Positions 1 through 5,557 of a stretch of DNA of 5,903 nt are shown piece by piece; position 1 is the stretch's first letter, and each line of letters opens with the position of its first letter. Source of the DNA: Clostridiales bacterium (GTDB lineage Bacteria; Bacillota; Clostridia; Oscillospirales; Acutalibacteraceae); the NCBI GenBank assembly GCA_019415925.1, contig DXYG01000108.1:1-5903 (forward strand), in the 5' to 3' direction. Under the pieces are notes generated by a model. That model worked only from the letters and a program-made list of their open reading frames with translations. It was not told the DNA's origin and ran no database searches. Made by a program: the position numbers and the translations under genes.

Positions 1-29
1 ATTTTTCTCCCTCAAATTTAAAATAATAG

Positions 30-57
30 TTGAAAGCAATGAGAAGTGTGGTATAAT
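30..57 (+). promoter_or_regulatory. Sigma-A-type promoter of hpt (extended -10)
   Basis: A -35 box TTGAAA (30-35) and a perfect -10 box TATAAT (52-57) are separated by 16 bp. TGG lies directly upstream of the -10, giving the TGn extended -10 signature. Transcription should start near position 64, leaving a leader of about 25 nt before the hpt start codon. This indicates that hpt has its own promoter; no upstream gene is visible in the first 89 bases. Confidence 0.75.
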
Positions 58-89
58 TATTTTATTACTTTAAAATAAGGGTGTAGAAA

Positions 90-644
90 ATGGAGAGTGT
101 AAAAACTTTTGAGGACTATCAGAGCAAAATCAAGCGAATAATAATTACCGAGGAACAGATAAAAAAAGAGATTGAGAAAGTCGGAAAACAAATCAGCGAG
201 TCATATGACGGACGACCTTTCTTGCTTGTAAGCATTTTAAAAGGTTCCTTTGTATTTCTGGCGGATTTGTGCCGTGCAATAACCGTTCCCTGCGAAATCG
301 GCTTTATGTGCGCACGAAGCTATTATTCGGGTACGGTTTCTACGGGTAAGGTAGAAATCACAATGGACCTTGACCGTGATATAAGCAATTATCACGTTAT
401 AATTGTTGAGGACATTATCGACACGGGAAGAACGCTTAAATATGTTGCTGAGCTTCTGAAGTCGAGAAATCCGTTGTCGCTCAAGATTGTTACTCTGCTT
501 GATAAGCCGTCAAGGCGTGTTATCGACTTAAAGGCTGATATTTCGTTGTTTACGATTGAGGATTATTTTGTAATCGGCTATGGTCTGGATTGCGATGAGT
601 ATTATCGAAATCTTCCTTACATAGCAGAATATGATAATTCATAA
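90..644 (+). CDS. hpt: Hypoxanthine (guanine) phosphoribosyltransferase
   Basis: Cytoplasmic purine-salvage enzyme that transfers the phosphoribosyl group of PRPP to hypoxanthine or guanine, giving IMP or GMP plus pyrophosphate. The 184-residue length is typical of bacterial Hpt. Visible motifs, in order: the LKG pyrophosphate-contact segment (L50-K51-G52); the SYYSG flexible loop (about 77-81); the PRPP-binding signature VEDIIDTGRTL (106-116), with the acidic pair E107/D108 and the presumed general base D111; K139 in LLDKP, which in the family contacts the purine ring; and the C-terminal VIGYGLD with metal-ligand D167, followed by YYRNLPYI with R173. All key family residues are present. The ATG at 90 has an AAGGGTG ribosome-binding site 6 bases upstream. 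In many Firmicutes hpt sits between tilS and ftsH; here neither is downstream, and the close upstream promoter suggests an independent unit. A strict preference for hypoxanthine or guanine cannot be read from sequence; xanthine use is less likely. Confidence 0.95.
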   Translation: MESVKTFEDYQSKIKRIIITEEQIKKEIEKVGKQISESYDGRPFLLVSILKGSFVFLADLCRAITVPCEIGFMCARSYYSGTVSTGKVEITMDLDRDISNYHVIIVEDIIDTGRTLKYVAELLKSRNPLSLKIVTLLDKPSRRVIDLKADISLFTIEDYFVIGYGLDCDEYYRNLPYIAEYDNS

Positions 645-702
645 ACGCTTAGTTTTCAAAGTTTTTTAAAGCAGTTTTGCATCAATAATCAGAGGTCTGC
701 CT

Positions 703-1122
703 ATGAAACTAATAAAAAGTATGCTTGCTGTAATCTTATCAGCGTTAACTTTATTCTGCGTATGCAGCTGTGACGCCGATATTTCAAATTACACCGTCGA
801 TTACGGAAAATCTGCGATTTATTCAAAGCAGGATATCAGTTCGGCTGTTGACGAAATAATCAATACTTTTAAGGATATGGACGGCTGTAAGCTTTATTCA
901 CTTTCATTTACGAGTGATGAAACCTGCAAGGAAAATATTGACTATTGTAATGAGCTGGAAATAAATGCAGATTTTGATGAATGTATAGTTTTTGATTCTC
1001 ATTTCCGTTCTCCCGTTTTCGGAGGAGGAGCATGGAATGAAAATGAGGACTACTACTGGACTTGGTATCTGGCAAGAAAGGACGGCGGTAAATGGAATTT
1101 GCTTACATACGGATACGGTTAA
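703..1122 (+). CDS. Small predicted lipoprotein of unknown function
   Basis: A 139-residue protein that I do not recognise as a named family. Residues 1-22 are a lipoprotein signal: positive start MKLIK, hydrophobic core to about residue 20, and lipobox V-C-S-C with Cys23 as the probable lipidated residue. The mature part should therefore be tethered to the outer face of the membrane. It is acidic and ends in a segment rich in Trp and Tyr (W112, W118, W120, a Gly-Gly-Lys-Trp turn near residue 130, and a final Y-G-Y-G). Such an aromatic ending occurs in small NTF2-like/SnoaL-like extracytoplasmic domains, but that assignment is only an inference. The start ATG has a modest AGAGG ribosome-binding site 7 bases upstream. 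The gene begins 58 bp after hpt with no clear terminator or promoter between, so it may be transcribed by read-through from hpt without any functional link. Confidence 0.75.
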   Translation: MKLIKSMLAVILSALTLFCVCSCDADISNYTVDYGKSAIYSKQDISSAVDEIINTFKDMDGCKLYSLSFTSDETCKENIDYCNELEINADFDECIVFDSHFRSPVFGGGAWNENEDYYWTWYLARKDGGKWNLLTYGYG

Positions 1123-1205
1123 GTGTTGCACGCATTACCGGAATTATTTATGTATAAATAAAAAGATTTGTTCATAAGCAGTTTTTTATAATAGGGTAAA
1201 AACTA

Positions 1206-1233
1206 TTGACTTTTTATTTTATTGATTTATAAT
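1206..1233 (+). promoter_or_regulatory. Sigma-A-type promoter of the SDR gene
   Basis: TTGACT (1206-1211) and TATAAT (1228-1233) are separated by 16 bp in an AT-rich stretch. The predicted transcript starts near 1240 and gives a leader of about 50 nt to the ATG at 1289. No riboswitch-like structure is evident in that leader. Confidence 0.75.
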
Positions 1234-1288
1234 AAAAAAGGAATGAAAATCCATAATATTGTATTAATTTTGTTAGGAGTGTTTGAAA

Positions 1289-2092
1289 ATGAACAGATTA
1301 AAAGATAAGGTTGCAATTGTTACAGGTTCAACCAGCGGTATCGGCATCGGTATTGCAAGATTATTTGCCGCAGAGGGCGCAAAGGTTGTTATTTGCGGTC
1401 GTCGTGAGGCAAAAGGACAGGCTGTAGTTGACCGCATTGCCGAAGAAGGCGGCGAGGCTTGGTACCATTTTATGGACATCACTGATACTGAAAGCATTGA
1501 AAAGCTCTTTGCTGATACAGTTGAAAAATACGGCAAGCTTGATATTCTTGTAAACAATGCGGCTAACGTTGCATTAAAGGACGGTCGTGTTGACGAGCTT
1601 ACAATTGAAATGTGGGATAGCATTTTCCAGAGTGATATGCGTGGTACTTTCTATGCAACAAAGTGCGCTCTGCCGTATCTCAAGAAGAATGAAAACGGCG
1701 GCTCAATCGTTAATATCGGCTCAATGGCTTCCTGCGGCGGTGACCTTGGCTCAACAGCCTATGCGTGCGCAAAGGCTGGCGTTGACCTGCTTACTCAGGC
1801 AACAGCTTTGCAGTACGGCAAGGACAATATCCGTTGTAACTGCGTTCGTCCCGGCTTGATTGTTACTCCCGAAAATGAGGCTTATGTTCCTCAGCCGTTA
1901 AAGGATATTTTCGTAAGCAACATTATGGTTAACCGCTACGGCTGCCCTGAGGACATCGGTCATATGTGCGTATATCTCGCATCTGACGAGAGCACCTATG
2001 TAACAGGTCAGATTGTCAATGTTGACGGCGGTATGAACTCTCACGTTCCGACAGTTGCTCAGTTTAGAGAGCTCAATTCACGTACTTGGTAA
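1289..2092 (+). CDS. Short-chain dehydrogenase/reductase, classical type, substrate unknown
   Basis: A 267-residue NAD(P)-dependent oxidoreductase of the classical SDR family, expected in the cytoplasm. Seen in order: the Rossmann cofactor motif TGSTSGIG (12-19); GRRE at the end of strand beta-2 (37-40), where arginines and no acidic residue suggest NADP(H) preference; DI at 63-64; NNAA (89-92); the catalytic serine S145 in NIGSMAS; the YACAK active site with Y158 and K162; the PG turn (188-189); and the family-typical C-terminal VTGQIVNVDGGM (238-249). One departure: the fourth tetrad residue, usually Asn in an N-x-x-G context, appears to be Asp116 (SDMRG). The start was set at ATG 1289 because AGGAG (1275-1279) lies 9 bases upstream; an in-frame TTG at 1283 would be only 3 bases away. 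It is monocistronic, with promoter and terminator on either side. Substrate could be a sugar, a 3-oxoacyl thioester or a steroid/bile acid; neighbours give no clue. Confidence 0.9.
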   Translation: MNRLKDKVAIVTGSTSGIGIGIARLFAAEGAKVVICGRREAKGQAVVDRIAEEGGEAWYHFMDITDTESIEKLFADTVEKYGKLDILVNNAANVALKDGRVDELTIEMWDSIFQSDMRGTFYATKCALPYLKKNENGGSIVNIGSMASCGGDLGSTAYACAKAGVDLLTQATALQYGKDNIRCNCVRPGLIVTPENEAYVPQPLKDIFVSNIMVNRYGCPEDIGHMCVYLASDESTYVTGQIVNVDGGMNSHVPTVAQFRELNSRTW

Positions 2093-2115
2093 GAGTATAA
2101 TATTTAAGGAAATAC

Positions 2116-2147
2116 AAAACGGACAGGCAAAAACCTGTCCGTTTTTT
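2116..2147 (+). terminator. Intrinsic terminator of the SDR gene
   Basis: A 12-bp stem (AAAACGGACAGG with CCTGTCCGTTTT) closes a 6-base loop and runs into six T residues (2142-2147). It begins 24 bp after the SDR stop codon. The A-rich left side would also supply a T-tract on the other strand, so it could act in both directions. Confidence 0.9.
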
Positions 2148-2150
2148 GAT

Positions 2151-2330
2151 GCTCGGCTTCAAATCCCTTCGGGAAAAATAAAAGACAGGATAGACCTGCC
2201 TTTTATTTTGGCGTTCCCGAAGTGCGTTCATCGATAAAAGAACTTCTATTTCGTTTGTTGCGGTGTGTGCAGTCTAAAAGTATCATCAACGCACCTCGCT
2301 AAAAACAGTCCACAGGACTGTTTTCTTAAC
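2151..2330. repeat. Tandem 180-bp repeat, copy 1 (modules A+B)
   Basis: First full copy of an exactly 180-bp unit. Module A (2151-2222) starts GCTCGGCTTC, contains a long hairpin, and ends in TGGCGTTCCCGAAG, which is identical to the last 14 bases of the neighbouring tRNA-Arg gene read on the + strand. Module B (2223-2330) includes the short inverted pair GTGCGTT (2222-2228) / AACGCAC (2288-2294) and a 10-bp hairpin at 2302-2324. No convincing coding frame crosses it; an open frame running in from the SDR gene has no plausible start. Confidence 0.9.
2302..2324 (-). terminator. Terminator-like hairpin in module B, copy 1
   Basis: The stem AAAACAGTCC / GGACTGTTTT closes a 3-base loop. Read on the minus strand it is followed by TTTTT then AGCG, and on the plus strand by TTTTCTT, so it could stop transcription from either side. 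The strand given is the one with the better T-tract; function is inferred. Confidence 0.55.
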
Positions 2331-2510
2331 GCTCGGCTTCAAATCCCTTCGGGAAAAATAAAAGACAGGATAGACCTGCCTTTTATTTTGGCGTTCCCGA
2401 AGTGCGTTCATCGATAAAAGAACTTCTATTTCGTTTGTTGCGGTGTGTGCAGTCTAAAAGTATCATCAACGCACCTCGCTAAAAACAGTCCACAGGACTG
2501 TTTTCTTAAC
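2331..2510. repeat. Tandem 180-bp repeat, copy 2 (modules A+B)
   Basis: Base-for-base identical to the preceding 180-bp copy. Module A is 2331-2402 and module B is 2403-2510. The tRNA-tail sequence TGGCGTTCCCGAAG recurs at 2389-2402. Identity across non-coding DNA points to recent duplication or ongoing homogenisation. Confidence 0.9.
2482..2504 (-). terminator. Terminator-like hairpin in module B, copy 2
   Basis: Exact repeat of the 10-bp-stem hairpin found 180 bp upstream, with the same flanking T-tracts on both strands. Function is inferred from shape only. Confidence 0.55.
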
Positions 2511-2583
2511 GCTCGGCTTCAAATCCCTTCGGGAAAAATAAAAGACAGGATAGACCTGCCTTTTATTTTTGGCGTTCCCGAAG
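2511..2583. repeat. Third, partial copy (module A only) fused to the tRNA 3' end
   Basis: Module A recurs a third time with one extra T in the T-run before GGCG (73 instead of 72 bp). It then continues into the tRNA-Arg gene instead of module B. The identity stops after CCCGAAG at 2583, inside the tRNA T-arm. The array therefore reads A-B-A-B-A-tRNA, and the tRNA 3' terminus is the third occurrence of the 14-bp tail. Confidence 0.9.
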
Positions 2584-2592
2584 GGATTTGAA
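2518..2592. repeat. 18-bp perfect inverted repeat linking the tRNA T-arm to its downstream flank
   Basis: TTCAAATCCCTTCGGGAA (2518-2535) is the exact reverse complement of 2575-2592, which lies inside the tRNA gene and covers the T-loop, the 3' T-stem and most of the 3' acceptor strand. In a read-through pre-tRNA the trailer could pair with these bases and compete with tRNA folding. In copies 1 and 2 only the central 9 bp (CTTCGGGAA / TTCCCGAAG) of this pairing remain. Confidence 0.85.
2534..2570 (-). terminator. Terminator of the tRNA-Arg gene (inside module A)
   Basis: An 11-bp AT-rich helix (2534-2544 with 2560-2570), one A/C mismatch, and a CAGG/CCTG core close a 5-base loop. On the minus strand it begins at the last base of the encoded CCA, and the right side of the hairpin is T-rich (TCTTTTATTTTT), as expected for an intrinsic terminator. 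It is nearly symmetric and may also stop plus-strand transcription. Equivalent hairpins occur in module A copies 1 and 2. Confidence 0.7.
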
Positions 2593-2646
2593 CCCCCGAC
2601 CTACCGCTTAGGAGGCGGTCGCTCTATCCAACTGAGCTACGGAAAC
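2570..2646 (-). tRNA. tRNA-Arg, anticodon CCU (reads AGG), CCA encoded
   Basis: A complete 77-nt cloverleaf including CCA. The 7-bp acceptor pairs GTTTCCG with CGGGAAC (one T-G wobble). The D arm has GCTC/GAGC with a GTTGG-containing loop, and the anticodon stem is ACCGC/GCGGT. The 7-base anticodon loop CTCCTAA places the anticodon CCT at 2610-2612. A 5-base variable region follows, then a T arm GGGGG-TTCAAAT-CCCTT that relies on two G-T wobbles. The discriminator base is G. A tRNA with CCU anticodon decodes the AGG arginine codon. It has its own strong promoter and an immediately adjacent hairpin terminator, and it is transcribed divergently from the HTH gene. Confidence 0.95.
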
Positions 2647-2665
2647 ATTTATTCATAACAGATAT

Positions 2666-2694
2666 ATTTTATCTCAAATATACCGCTTTGTCAA
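2666..2694 (-). promoter_or_regulatory. Consensus sigma-A promoter of tRNA-Arg
   Basis: On the minus strand a perfect -35 TTGACA (2689-2694) is followed after 17 bp by TAAAAT (2666-2671). The expected start site is near 2659, giving a short 5' leader of about 13 nt for RNase P to remove. This is the strongest -35 box in the window, as expected for a stable-RNA gene. Confidence 0.9.
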
Positions 2695-2727
2695 GAATTA
2701 TAAATTTCATAAAAAGTCTAATATAAG

Positions 2728-2756
2728 TAGACAACGGTCGAGAAATGTGTTATTAT
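2728..2756 (+). promoter_or_regulatory. Probable promoter of the HTH membrane-protein gene
   Basis: TAGACA (2728-2733) and TATTAT (2751-2756) are separated by 17 bp, with TGT immediately before the -10 as an extended -10 element. It is back-to-back with the tRNA promoter (34 bp between the two -35 boxes), so binding at this intergenic region could affect both. No clear operator palindrome is visible. Confidence 0.5.
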
Positions 2757-2792
2757 GAATATATAAAATAAGTTTTGAAACAGGGTGAAAAT

Positions 2793-4238
2793 ATGAGTTT
2801 CGGACAACGACTAAAACAACTTCGTGAGGAAAACGGGATTTCCCAGCTTATATTTGCAAATCAGCTCGGAATAACAGAAGAAGATATTAACAAATTTGAG
2901 AATGACGATACTATGCCCTCGGCAGAAATTCTGGTGAAATTAAGCTCGCTGTATAATATGAGTGTTGACGAGCTGTTGGGAAACAGCAGAAAAACCGAAC
3001 TGCCGATTGCAAAAGCTCAGATAGTAAATTCTAAAAAGCAGATAAAACAGGCGTTGAAATTTCAAAGCTCCGTTTCAAGAATGGTACTGCTTTCTTTGGG
3101 TATTGGAATAACACTATTTTTTGCCTGCTTTTTATCGATCCAATCAAAAATCCCTCCGTTGCAGAACGGACTCGGTTTATTGTCTTTAATTTATATAATA
3201 CCGTTTTTTGCTATGTACCTTATATCAATTATCAGAATAAATATCAAAGCAAAAAGGTATATGAATTGTATGCAGGGCAGAAACGGATATGTTGAGTTTT
3301 ACAATCATCATCTTATGGTATATCTCGACGGGGAACAGGCACCCGTAAGCTATTCATACTCAGACTTTCTCAGGACAAGCGAAAGCGACGGATATTTCTT
3401 GTTTTATCTTCCCGGCTCAGGCTTTTATTGCGTTGACAAACGGCAAAGTGAGGGCTACATTGAAAGTGTTTCACAGATTCTTTCCCTCAATCAGCGTCAC
3501 AAAAATAAGTCTGCACTGAAAAAGCCTAATGAAAAATTCAGCGTATCAAAATTGCTGAGAATGAAAAACGCTTCAAATATTCTGTTCACGTTGTCATTCT
3601 TTTCTTTGCATTTAGGGTTGGCTTTAGCAGCTTGCAGTATTGTTTCAAACAGTCCGCTAATGAAGTTCGGTTTTTTGCTTGCAGGAATCATACCGCTTTG
3701 CGGATTGATTTACGGAATATATATTAAAATTAAAAATTTCCGAGGAAAAAAGCTGATTATCACAAGCTCGATTTTCTTGTGCCTAATACTGATGTACGGC
3801 TCGCTTTTTGCATTGATGCCGACCCCGGTTGCAAATAATTCAAATTTTGAAGATGATAAGACGCTCTCCGAAATAGCAGAAGATTTAGAGTCGAGAGGCT
3901 TTACGCTTGAGGAGCAAGAGCTTATTGATAATTTCCCATCAATGAAGCAGTATTACAAGGCTGAAAACCCTGATTCTGAATATACTTTAAATTTATATGA
4001 ATTCAGTGATGCTTACAGTTGCAATGCATTTTACAGTTTAATAGGGGGAGATTTGCAAAACAATGTGTATACCAGACGAAGTTACTCGGTAGGAAATGTT
4101 AAAATGCTGAATTTCTCAACTGCAAGTGAATATTACTACAAATATACAAACGGAAAAATAATAGTTTCAATCAATACTGATTTGGAAAATAAGGCTGAAA
4201 TCAACGAAATTCTATACAGCTTAGGTTTAGCGAACTGA
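2793..4238 (+). CDS. Membrane-anchored Cro/CI-type HTH protein with YcxB-like middle region
   Basis: A 481-residue multi-domain protein. Residues 4-62 are an XRE/Cro-CI-type helix-turn-helix (QRLKQLREENGISQ..., ending in the typical SLYNMSVDELL). Two hydrophobic segments follow (about 97-116 and 127-149), then a soluble stretch around 165-230 whose NGYVEFYNHHLMVYLDG, Y-S-D and YFLFYLPGSGFYCVDK pattern resembles YcxB-like domains. Three more membrane segments follow (about 262-284, 292-313, 320-342), then a C-terminal region of about 135 residues, rich in Tyr, Asn and acidic residues. With five predicted membrane spans and a cytoplasmic N-terminal DNA-binding domain, the C-terminus would lie outside the cell, which suggests a one-component regulator or sensor; that role is inference. 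ATG 2793 was chosen because AGGGTG (2782-2787) lies 5 bases upstream; an in-frame TTG at 2775 lacks a site. The gene is alone on its strand and convergent with metK. Confidence 0.8.
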   Translation: MSFGQRLKQLREENGISQLIFANQLGITEEDINKFENDDTMPSAEILVKLSSLYNMSVDELLGNSRKTELPIAKAQIVNSKKQIKQALKFQSSVSRMVLLSLGIGITLFFACFLSIQSKIPPLQNGLGLLSLIYIIPFFAMYLISIIRINIKAKRYMNCMQGRNGYVEFYNHHLMVYLDGEQAPVSYSYSDFLRTSESDGYFLFYLPGSGFYCVDKRQSEGYIESVSQILSLNQRHKNKSALKKPNEKFSVSKLLRMKNASNILFTLSFFSLHLGLALAACSIVSNSPLMKFGFLLAGIIPLCGLIYGIYIKIKNFRGKKLIITSSIFLCLILMYGSLFALMPTPVANNSNFEDDKTLSEIAEDLESRGFTLEEQELIDNFPSMKQYYKAENPDSEYTLNLYEFSDAYSCNAFYSLIGGDLQNNVYTRRSYSVGNVKMLNFSTASEYYYKYTNGKIIVSINTDLENKAEINEILYSLGLAN

Positions 4239-4259
4239 TAAAAACTTATACTAATAAAA

Positions 4260-4289
4260 ACGGACGTTTCGATTTTTTGAAACGTCCGT
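4260..4289 (-). terminator. Intrinsic terminator of metK, probably bidirectional
   Basis: An 11-bp perfect stem (ACGGACGTTTC / GAAACGTCCGT) closes an 8-base loop. On the minus strand it is followed by TTTTTATT, a good T-tract, and lies 18 bp past the metK stop. On the plus strand the following GATTTTAT is weaker but could serve the convergent HTH gene, whose stop codon is 21 bp away. Confidence 0.85.
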
Positions 4290-4307
4290 GATTTTATGCG
4301 TAGATAT

Positions 4308-5489
4308 TTATGCAATTGCGGCTTTAAGCTCGTCAATCTTGTCAGTGTCCTCCCAGCGAACACCAAGCTCATCTCTGCCCATATGACCGTATGCGGCAAG
4401 GGGAAGATACTTTGTTTCTCTGAGCTTTAACTGCTCGATAATCGAGTTGGGACGGCAGTCAAATACCTTTTCAACGGCAGCGGCAAGCTGTTCGTTTGAA
4501 TACTCTGACGTGCCGAAAGCGTCAACCATTATCGAAACAGGCTTTGCAACGCCGATTGCGTAAGCAAGCTGAATTTCGCACTTCTTTGCAAGTCCTGCGG
4601 CTACAATGTTCTTTGCAATATAACGGCTGTAGTAAGCCGCACTGCGGTCAACCTTTGTCGGGTCCTTACCGCTGAAGCAGCCGCCGCCATGACGTGAAAA
4701 TCCGCCGTAGGTGTCAACAATAATCTTTCTGCCCGTAAGCCCCGAGTCGCCTACGGGGCCGCCGATTACAAATCTGCCTGTGGGGTTTACAAAAATCTTT
4801 GTATTATCGTCAAGTAGATTTTCGGGGATAATCGGCTTGATAACGTATTCGATTAAATCCTTGCGGATTTGTTCAAGAGTAACGTCCTCGTCGTGCTGTG
4901 TTGAAACAACAACTGTGTCAACTCTGACAACCTTGTCGTCGTCATACTCAACAGTAACCTGAGTTTTGCCGTCGGGACGAAGGTAGCTTAATGTGCCGTC
5001 CTTTCTCACCTTTGTAAGCTGCTTTGCAAGCTTATGTGCAAGTGAAATGGGAAGAGGCATAAGCTCGGGAGTTTCGTCGCAGGCATAGCCGAACATCATA
5101 CCTTGGTCGCCTGCGCCAATCTGATTGTTAACGTCGTTTTCGCCGTCCTTTAGCTCGTAGCTTTCGTTTACGCCCATTGCAATGTCGGGTGACTGAGCGT
5201 CAATCGAGGTAAGAACTGCGCAGGTTGTGCCGTCAAATCCGCACTTGGGATTGTCGTAGCCGATATTGTTAATAACATTTCTCGCAATTGAGTTGATGTC
5301 AACATAGCAGTCGGTTGAAATTTCGCCCATAACGTGAACAAGACCTGTTGTAGCCGTAACCTCGCAGGCAACGTGAGCGTTCTTATCCTGTTCAAGAATA
5401 CTGTCAAGAATAGCGTCTGAAATCTGGTCGCATACCTTGTCGGGATGTCCTTCGGTAACGGACTCTGATGTGAATAAATGCTTTGCCAT
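4308..5489 (-). CDS. metK: S-adenosylmethionine synthase (methionine adenosyltransferase)
   Basis: Cytoplasmic enzyme that makes S-adenosylmethionine from ATP and methionine, releasing phosphate and pyrophosphate; it normally works as a homotetramer. The 393 residues match the family's length. Visible landmarks: the N-terminal FTSESVTEGHPDKVCDQISD segment with ATP/metal residues H15 and D17; the signature GAGDQGMMFGYA (125-136); RPDGKTQVTVEY (171-182); FVNPTGRFVIGGPVGDSGLTGRKII (about 233-257); the glycine-rich ATP loop HGGGCFSGKDPTKVDRSAAY (267-286), where Cys271 stands where Ala is common; and the late AYAIGVAKPVSI (310-320). No truncation or frameshift is seen. The start ATG has AAAAGGAG about 8 bases upstream on the minus strand. 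Regulation is visible in the sequence: a SAM-I riboswitch, attenuator hairpin and promoter precede it, so the enzyme's product should repress its own gene. Confidence 0.98.
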   Translation of the reverse strand: MAKHLFTSESVTEGHPDKVCDQISDAILDSILEQDKNAHVACEVTATTGLVHVMGEISTDCYVDINSIARNVINNIGYDNPKCGFDGTTCAVLTSIDAQSPDIAMGVNESYELKDGENDVNNQIGAGDQGMMFGYACDETPELMPLPISLAHKLAKQLTKVRKDGTLSYLRPDGKTQVTVEYDDDKVVRVDTVVVSTQHDEDVTLEQIRKDLIEYVIKPIIPENLLDDNTKIFVNPTGRFVIGGPVGDSGLTGRKIIVDTYGGFSRHGGGCFSGKDPTKVDRSAAYYSRYIAKNIVAAGLAKKCEIQLAYAIGVAKPVSIMVDAFGTSEYSNEQLAAAVEKVFDCRPNSIIEQLKLRETKYLPLAAYGHMGRDELGVRWEDTDKIDELKAAIA

Positions 5490-5526
5490 TATAAAAACTC
5501 CTTTTCTGTATTTTTTGCAATAAATT

Positions 5527-5550
5527 AACGCCTTTCAACCGAAAGGCGTT
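5527..5550 (-). terminator. Riboswitch-controlled attenuator hairpin before metK
   Basis: On the minus strand AACGCCTTTC pairs perfectly with GAAAGGCGTT over 10 bp, closing loop GGTT. It sits between the SAM aptamer and the metK start. The bases after it (AATTTATT) form a weak, interrupted T-tract. The 5' side CTTTCGGT (5538-5545) can instead pair with ACCGAAAG (5563-5570) in the aptamer's 3' portion, forming an 8-bp antiterminator. The two folds are mutually exclusive. Confidence 0.8.
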
Positions 5551-5557
5551 TTGTTTA

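Noticed and set aside
1144..1161. AT-only inverted repeat TTATTTAT/ATAAATAA resembling the palindrome at 5763-5780, as a shared operator
   Set aside because: Both are composed only of A and T in AT-rich spacers, apart from a central GT in the first. The similarity is limited to a few bases and is easily expected by chance.
1243..1308. Possible 21-residue leader peptide upstream of the SDR gene
   Set aside because: The ATG is within a few bases of the predicted transcription start, the nearby AAGGA is too close to act as a ribosome-binding site, and the frame overlaps the SDR start.
2055..2237. 60-codon plus-strand open frame running from the end of the SDR gene through the terminator into the repeat
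   Set aside because: Its start lies inside the SDR coding region without a ribosome-binding site, and it translates a terminator hairpin and repeat DNA. It is a frame left open by chance.
2223..2330. Hammerhead-like ribozyme suggested by GTTGATGA and CGAAAT on the minus strand of module B
   Set aside because: The conserved core needs CTGATGA; the key C is T here, and the intervening bases do not form a credible stem II.
2151..2583. CRISPR array
   Set aside because: The repeating unit is 180 bp and repeats completely, with no unique spacers, and there are no cas genes.
4136..4399. Minus-strand open frame overlapping the ends of the HTH and metK genes
   Set aside because: It spans the bidirectional terminator and is antisense to or out of frame with two well-supported genes.
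4711..4962. Plus-strand open frame antisense within metK
   Set aside because: It is a shadow of the metK coding sequence with low-complexity Ser/Thr-rich translation and no ribosome-binding site.
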